Shown: piece by piece, positions 59,881 to 64,000 of the stretch
How the letters are laid out: each line of letters opens with the position of its first letter
Position numbering within the stretch: position 1 is the first letter of the stretch
NCBI RefSeq assembly: GCF_003024195.1
Contig: NZ_KZ679040.1
Coordinates: 476,221 to 540,220 of the forward strand
Source: Streptomyces dioscori
GTDB taxonomy: Bacteria; Actinomycetota; Actinomycetes; Streptomycetales; Streptomycetaceae
Reading direction: 5' to 3'
DNA length: 64,000 nt
Translations under genes and position numbers: made by a program
Notes under the pieces: generated by a model
What the model was told of the DNA's origin: nothing
Seen by the model: only the letters and a program-made list of their open reading frames with translations
The model's database searches: none

Positions 59881-59947
59881 AATCAAACTTGCATAGTTGG
59901 TTGCCCGTGCTCTAGCTTGGAGCAGTAATCAAATTTGATTACTGCTC
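59881..59947 (+). promoter_or_regulatory. drrAB promoter with two palindromic operators
   Basis: AATCAAACTTGCAT (59881-59894) overlaps the -35 TTGCAT (59889). After 18 bp comes TAGCTT (59913) as -10. Next is the perfect palindrome centred on AATCAAATTTGATT (59927-59940), which extends to 28 bp at 59920-59947. The two sites are 46 bp apart. Binding would block the promoter. Confidence 0.75.
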
Positions 59948-60015
59948 TGCGTGTCGTTCGTTCCCTGCCATGGCGCACAGCCTCTCGTGGCGCATCAGGA
60001 CCAAGGAGTCACAGA

Positions 60016-60996
60016 TTGAGTTCGCAATCCACACTTGCCATCGAGACGTCGGGACTCGTCAAGACCTTCGGTGAGACCCGGGCCGTCGACGGCGTCGACC
60101 TGGCCATCCCGCAGGGTGTCGTCTACGGCGTGCTGGGTCCCAACGGCGCGGGCAAGACGACGACGATCCGGATGCTGTCCACCCTGCTCACCCCCGACGG
60201 CGGCACCGCCCGGGTCCTCGGGCACGACGTGGTCAAGGAGGCCGGGGCGGTACGCAGCCGGGTCAGCCTCACCGGCCAGTTCGCCTCGATCGACGAGGAC
60301 CTCACCGCCACCGAGAACCTCACCCTGCTCGCCCGGCTGCTGGGCTTCTCCCGGTCCCAGGCCGCCGCCCGCGCCGAGGAACTGCTCGCGGCCTTCGACC
60401 TCACGGACGCCGCCGGACGCCAGTCCAAGACCTTCTCCGGAGGCATGCGGCGCCGCCTCGACATCGCCGCCAGCCTCGTCATCACCCCCGACCTGCTCTT
60501 CCTCGACGAGCCGACCACCGGACTCGACCCGCGCAGCCGCAACCAGGTGTGGGACAGCGTGCGGGCCATGGTGGCGCTCGGCACCACGATCCTGCTGACC
60601 ACGCAGTACCTCGACGAGGCCGACCAGCTCGCCGACCGCATCGCCGTCATCGACCACGGCCGGGTCATCGCCGAGGGCACCACCGGCGAACTCAAGGCGT
60701 CCGTCGGCACCGGAGCCCTGCACGTACGGCTCGTCAACGCCGAGACCCGCCCCGAGGCCGCCCAACTGCTCACCCGGGCCCTCGCCTCACCGGTCTTCCA
60801 GGAGTCCGACCCCTTCGCGCTCTCGGTACGGACCGACGACCACGAACGGGTCGCGGGAGCCCTCGCCGAACTCGCCCGCTCCGAGATCGCCGTCTCGGAC
60901 TTCGCGTTCGGCAGGCCCAGCCTCGACGAGGTCTTCCTCGCCCTCACCGGGCGCCCCGCGGAAGACGCACAGACCGACCAGGAGGACGCGGCATGA
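60016..60996 (+). CDS. drrA: daunorubicin-resistance-type ABC transporter ATP-binding protein
   Basis: A 326-residue ATPase beginning with TTG at 60016, supported by AAGGAG at 60003-60008. Walker [10 protein letters not shown], signature [17 protein letters not shown], Walker [21 protein letters not shown] and the DrrA-type C-terminal domain ([20 protein letters not shown], then ALTGRPAE) are all present. With DrrB it exports anthracyclines and gives self-resistance. Its stop overlaps drrB by 4 bp, and a PadR-type operator precedes it. Confidence 0.95.
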   Translation: MSSQSTLAIETSGLVKTFGETRAVDGVDLAIPQGVVYGVLGPNGAGKTTTIRMLSTLLTPDGGTARVLGHDVVKEAGAVRSRVSLTGQFASIDEDLTATENLTLLARLLGFSRSQAAARAEELLAAFDLTDAAGRQSKTFSGGMRRRLDIAASLVITPDLLFLDEPTTGLDPRSRNQVWDSVRAMVALGTTILLTTQYLDEADQLADRIAVIDHGRVIAEGTTGELKASVGTGALHVRLVNAETRPEAAQLLTRALASPVFQESDPFALSVRTDDHERVAGALAELARSEIAVSDFAFGRPSLDEVFLALTGRPAEDAQTDQEDAA

Positions 60997-61847
60997 CCCT
61001 CACATCCGAGACGACGGCCACTCCGGGCGTGCCCGCCGACGCCCTGCGCAAGGCCCTCACCAGTCAGATCCGCCCCTCCCGCCCCAACCCGCTGACCGCC
61101 GTACGGGTGTCCGCGTGGCGCACGATGCGGAAGATGAAGCACTACGGCGTGGCCGTGCTGTTCGACGTCACGCTGATGCCGATCGTCTTCCTGCTGACCT
61201 TCACCTACCTCTTCGGCGGCGCGTTCGCCGGCTCGACCAAGGAGTACCTCCAGTACTTCCTGCCGGGCGTCCTCGTGCAGACCGTCATCATGCCGACCGT
61301 CTACACCGGTACCGCGCTCAACATGGACATCACCCGGGGCATCTACGACCGGTTCCGCACCCTGCCGTTCTGGCAGCCGGCCACCATCGTGGGCAGCCTC
61401 CTCGGCGACATCGTCCGCTACGTGCTGGCGCTGACCACCACGATGGGGGTCGGGCTGGCGCTCGGCTTCCGGCCCGACGGGGGAATGGGCGGCGTGCTGG
61501 CCGCGATGCTGCTCCTGCTGCTCTTCGCGGTGAGCGTCAGCTGGATCTTCGCGGCGCTGGGTGTGGTCGCCAAGGCGCCGGAGACGGTGTCCGGGTCCAG
61601 CATGCTGGTGATGTTTCCGCTGGTCTTCACCAGCAACATCTTCGTGGAGCCGGAGACCATGCCGGGGTGGATGGAGGCGATCGTCAACGCGAATCCGGTC
61701 AGTAACGCGGCCACGGCTGTTCGTGGGCTTGTCCACGGGGACGCCAGCGGGGCTGACATCGGGTGGGTGTTGCTGGCCAGCGGGGTCATTACGTTGATCT
61801 TCGCGCCGCTGACGATGCATCTGTATCGGGCGAAGAGTCGGCAGTAG
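60993..61847 (+). CDS. drrB: ABC-2 type anthracycline exporter membrane subunit
   Basis: A 284-residue membrane protein with six helices (for example [29 protein letters not shown]-like second helix, [34 protein letters not shown]). The ABC-2 signature is around [20 protein letters not shown], followed by [13 protein letters not shown]. Pairs with DrrA. No gene follows on its strand; repeats and a hairpin lie downstream. Confidence 0.93.
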   Translation: MTLTSETTATPGVPADALRKALTSQIRPSRPNPLTAVRVSAWRTMRKMKHYGVAVLFDVTLMPIVFLLTFTYLFGGAFAGSTKEYLQYFLPGVLVQTVIMPTVYTGTALNMDITRGIYDRFRTLPFWQPATIVGSLLGDIVRYVLALTTTMGVGLALGFRPDGGMGGVLAAMLLLLLFAVSVSWIFAALGVVAKAPETVSGSSMLVMFPLVFTSNIFVEPETMPGWMEAIVNANPVSNAATAVRGLVHGDASGADIGWVLLASGVITLIFAPLTMHLYRAKSRQ

Positions 61848-62144
61848 TGGTGTGGGGGCGTGGGGTTGTCGGTCGTCTGCGGGTGCGTCGTGGCTGGTCG
61901 CGCAGTTCCCCGCGCCCCTGAAGGGCAAAGCCAAAAGACTGCGCCGTTCCCCGCGCCCCTGAAGGGCAAAGCCAAAAGACTGCGCCGTTCCCCGCGCCCC
62001 TTGGGGGCTGCGCCCCCTGAAAGGCGAAAGACTGCGCCGTTCCCCGCGCCCCTAAGAAAAGGGGGCCCTGAACGAGTCACGGCAGCCGGGCTGGTTGTCT
62101 CCCCCGTCGGCTGGGTCGTGCTGCCGTGACTCCCCCTCCGCCCC
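61848..62144. repeat. non-coding region with tandem copies of a Streptomyces interspersed repeat
   Basis: The core GTTCCCCGCGCCCCT recurs about four times between 61897 and 62052. Two nearly identical 41-bp units (61900-61940 and 61941-61981, each with GAAGGGCAAAGCCAAAAGAC) are followed by a diverged third and fourth copy. The same core forms the 68-bp units at 51611-51800. No gene is visible. Confidence 0.85.
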
Positions 62145-62199
62145 CACACGGAAGCGGCGCCCCCGAAGGCCTTCGGCCTGGGGGCGCCGCTTCCGTGTG
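62145..62199. terminator. bidirectional hairpin terminator between drrB and pepN
   Basis: Bases 62145-62164 pair with 62180-62199 (20 bp). The inner AGGCC/GGCCT adds five more pairs around TTC. It lies 3 bp beyond the pepN stop on the minus strand. Confidence 0.9.
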
Positions 62200-62202
62200 C
62201 GG

Positions 62203-64000
62203 CTACTCGCCGGTCGGGGTCGCCGCCGAGGCCGCCGTGTCCGCCGCCTGGGCCTTCAGGGCGCGTTCGACGCCCGAGCGGGACTCCGAGATCAGGCGGC
62301 GCAGGGCCGCGCTCGGCTCTGCCGAGGCCAGCCACTCGTCCGTCTTCGCCAGGGTGTCCGCGGAGATCTGGACGGACGGGTAGAGGCCGACCGCGATCTG
62401 CTGGGCCATCTCGTGCGAACGCGAGTCCCAGACGCCCTTGACCGCCTCGAAGTACTTGTCCGTGTACGGGGCGAGCAGTTCACGCTGGCCGAACTGCACG
62501 AAGCCGCCGATCACGGCCTCCTGCAGGGCGTTCGGCAGTTTGTCGGACTCGACGACCGACGCCCAGGCCTCCGCCTTGGCCTCGTCGGTCGGACGGGCGG
62601 CGCGGGCGGACGCCGCGTGCCGCTCACCGGCGGCCGTCTTGTCCCGCTCGTACTCGCTGGTGATCTCGGCGTCGTCGAAGCGGCCGACCGACGCGAGGCG
62701 CTGGACGAACGACCAGCGCAGCTCGGTGTCGACGGCCAGGCCCTCGATGCTCTCCCGGCCGTCCAGCAGGCCCTCCAGGAGGTCGAGCTGTTCCGGCGTG
62801 CGGGCCGTCGAGGCGAACGCGCGTGCCCAGGCCAGCTGGTGGTCGCCGCCGGCCGCGGAGGACCGCAGGTGGGCCAGCGTGGCGTCCGTCCAGCGGGTCA
62901 GCAGGGCCTCGCGGGCGTTCGGGTCGGCGTACAGCTCGACGGCCGTCAGCACCTGGCGGTGCAGCGACTGGACGACGCCGATGTCCGACTCCTTGCCGAT
63001 GCCGGAGAGCACCAGCGAGAGGTAGTCGCGGGTGGCCAGTTCGGCGTCGCGGGTCATGTCCCAGGCCGAGGCCCAGCACAGGGCGCGGGGCAGGGACGCC
63101 TCGAAGTCGCCGAGGTGCTCGGTGACGAACGCGAGGGACTGCTCGTCGAGACGGACCTTCGCGTACGACAGGTCGTCGTCGTTGAGGAGGATCACGGCGG
63201 CGCGGGGCTTGCCCACCAGCTGGGGCACGTCGGTCAGTTCGCCGTCGACGTCCAGCTCGATGCGCTCACCGCGCACCAGCTTGCCGCTGTCGTCGTCCAG
63301 GTCGTACAGGCCGACCGCGATGCGGTGCGGGCGCAGCGTCGGCTCGCCCTTCGCGCCGGCGGGCAGCGCGGGGGCCTCCTGGCGGATCGCGAAGGAGGTG
63401 ATGATCCCGTGTCCGTCGGTCTCGATCTGCGGGCGCAGGATGTTGATGCCGGCCGTCTGCAGCCACTTCTGCGACCAGGTGCCCAGGTCGCGCCCGCTGG
63501 TCTCCTCCAGCGCGCCGAGCAGGTCGGACAGCTGCGTGTTCCCGTACGCGTGCGCCTTGAAGTAGGCCTGCACGCCCCGGAAGAACTCGTCCTGGCCGAC
63601 GTACGCCACGAGCTGCTTGAGGACGCTGGCGCCCTTGGCGTACGTGATGCCGTCGAAGTTGACGAGCACGTCGTCGAGGTCGTTGATCTGCGCCATGATC
63701 GGGTGTGTGGAGGGCAGCTGGTCCTGCCGGTACGCCCACGTCTTCATGGAGTTGGCGAACGTGGTCCACGAGTGCGGCCAGCGGGAGTCCGGCGCGTACG
63801 CCTGGCAGGCGATCGAGGTGTAGGTGGCGAAGGACTCATTCAGCCACAGGTCGTTCCACCACTCCATGGTCACGAGGTCGCCGAACCACATGTGGGCCAG
63901 CTCGTGCAGGATGGTCTCGGCCCGCACCTCGTACGCGGCGTCCGTCACCTTCGACCGGAACACGTACTGGTCGCGGATGGTCACCGCGCCCGCGTTCTCC
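62203..64000 (-). CDS. pepN: aminopeptidase N, C-terminal part (gene runs off the right edge)
   Basis: About 598 residues of an M1 metallopeptidase; the true start is beyond 64000. The zinc site is ILHELAHMWFGDLVTMEWWN with NDLWLNESFATYTS (HExxH plus the third ligand Glu 19 residues on), and the catalytic Tyr lies in FDGITYAKGASVLKQLVAYV. The following helical ERAP1-like domain reaches the C-terminus. It removes N-terminal residues from peptides in the cytosol. As a core gene on the far side of the cluster it marks the right boundary. Confidence 0.95.
   Translation of the reverse strand, partial: ENAGAVTIRDQYVFRSKVTDAAYEVRAETILHELAHMWFGDLVTMEWWNDLWLNESFATYTSIACQAYAPDSRWPHSWTTFANSMKTWAYRQDQLPSTHPIMAQINDLDDVLVNFDGITYAKGASVLKQLVAYVGQDEFFRGVQAYFKAHAYGNTQLSDLLGALEETSGRDLGTWSQKWLQTAGINILRPQIETDGHGIITSFAIRQEAPALPAGAKGEPTLRPHRIAVGLYDLDDDSGKLVRGERIELDVDGELTDVPQLVGKPRAAVILLNDDDLSYAKVRLDEQSLAFVTEHLGDFEASLPRALCWASAWDMTRDAELATRDYLSLVLSGIGKESDIGVVQSLHRQVLTAVELYADPNAREALLTRWTDATLAHLRSSAAGGDHQLAWARAFASTARTPEQLDLLEGLLDGRESIEGLAVDTELRWSFVQRLASVGRFDDAEITSEYERDKTAAGERHAASARAARPTDEAKAEAWASVVESDKLPNALQEAVIGGFVQFGQRELLAPYTDKYFEAVKGVWDSRSHEMAQQIAVGLYPSVQISADTLAKTDEWLASAEPSAALRRLISESRSGVERALKAQAADTAASAATPTGE

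Noticed and set aside
51611..62052. Insertion sequence remnants at the GTTCCCCGCGCCCCT repeats
   Set aside because: No transposase fragment or paired terminal inverted repeats were seen; they look like short interspersed repeats.
1..64000. tRNA, rRNA or riboswitch genes
   Set aside because: I looked for cloverleaf-like and conserved rRNA/riboswitch segments in the gaps and found none that I could support by eye.

Overview
The window is high-GC DNA (about 70 percent or more by eye) with dense, often 4-bp-overlapping genes, frequent GTG starts, SARP regulators and typical Streptomyces household genes. It is almost certainly a Streptomyces chromosome segment. It has two parts: conserved core genes on both flanks (1-19.5 kb and 62.2-64 kb) and, between them, a roughly 35-42 kb type II polyketide cluster of the aclacinomycin/cinerubin anthracycline type. 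All functional statements come from reading the translated sequence and family knowledge; no database search was possible.

Left flank. The 5' end of a PknG-like kinase gene overlaps a conserved coiled-coil gene, followed by a GlnH-like binding protein and a GlnX-like membrane protein (the mycobacterial glnX-glnH-pknG set). Next is a csnR-csnE-csnF-csnG-csnH-csnK-type amino-sugar uptake operon. It has a ROK repressor, an ABC transporter without ATPase, a GH4 glycosidase and a BadF-type kinase, and a perfect TAGGAAA-C-TTTCCTA palindrome lies before the repressor gene. Then come a secreted GH43 enzyme with a LacI-type operator, a GNAT pseudogene, a Uma2-family protein, MscS, an HNH endonuclease, a small repeat protein coupled to malQ, malQ itself and a small membrane protein.

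Cluster, left part (19.7-27 kb). A class A flavin monooxygenase, a convergent response regulator/histidine kinase pair, and a two-gene RiPP unit: a 59-residue precursor-like peptide with a Cys-Ile-Cys-Trp core, overlapping by 4 bp a fused E1-like/YcaO cyclodehydratase. A SARP gene is divergent from it. This RiPP unit is the most unexpected content of the window.

Cluster, centre (27-45.6 kb). These are mainly dTDP-deoxysugar genes: 3,4-dehydratase, 3-ketoreductase, 4,6-dehydratase, thymidylyltransferase, 3-aminotransferase, N-methyltransferase, 2,3-dehydratase, 4-ketoreductase and 3,5-epimerase. With them are two glycosyltransferases, a cysteine-less P450-like glycosyltransferase partner, a short-chain reductase, a DpsY-type cyclase and SnoaL-fold proteins. 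The set can make both an N,N-dimethylated 3-aminosugar (rhodosamine type) and a 2,3,6-trideoxysugar (rhodinose type).

Cluster, right part (43-62 kb). Aromatase/cyclase, ketoreductase, ABM-type oxygenase, KS-alpha, chain length factor, ACP, KSIII-like and AT-like starter proteins (propionate logic), the C-acid methyltransferase, SnoaL-type fourth-ring cyclase, a second SARP, an F420-type reductase, an AknOx-like bicovalent flavoenzyme, a second N-methyltransferase, an NmrA-like protein paired with a SnoaL2-like protein (candidate C-1 hydroxylation pair), a PadR repressor and DrrAB export. Together this predicts a glycosylated aklavinone or epsilon-pyrromycinone with rhodosamine and oxidised rhodinose, in the cinerubin/aclacinomycin family.

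Regulation is readable. TCCAGCG/TCGAGCG heptamers with an exact 11-bp period precede several cluster operons (SARP boxes). Paired AATCAAATTTGATT-like palindromes flank the drrAB promoter and the promoter of the F420-type gene (likely PadR operators). Strong hairpin terminators separate convergent operons. The right end is pepN, cut by the window edge.
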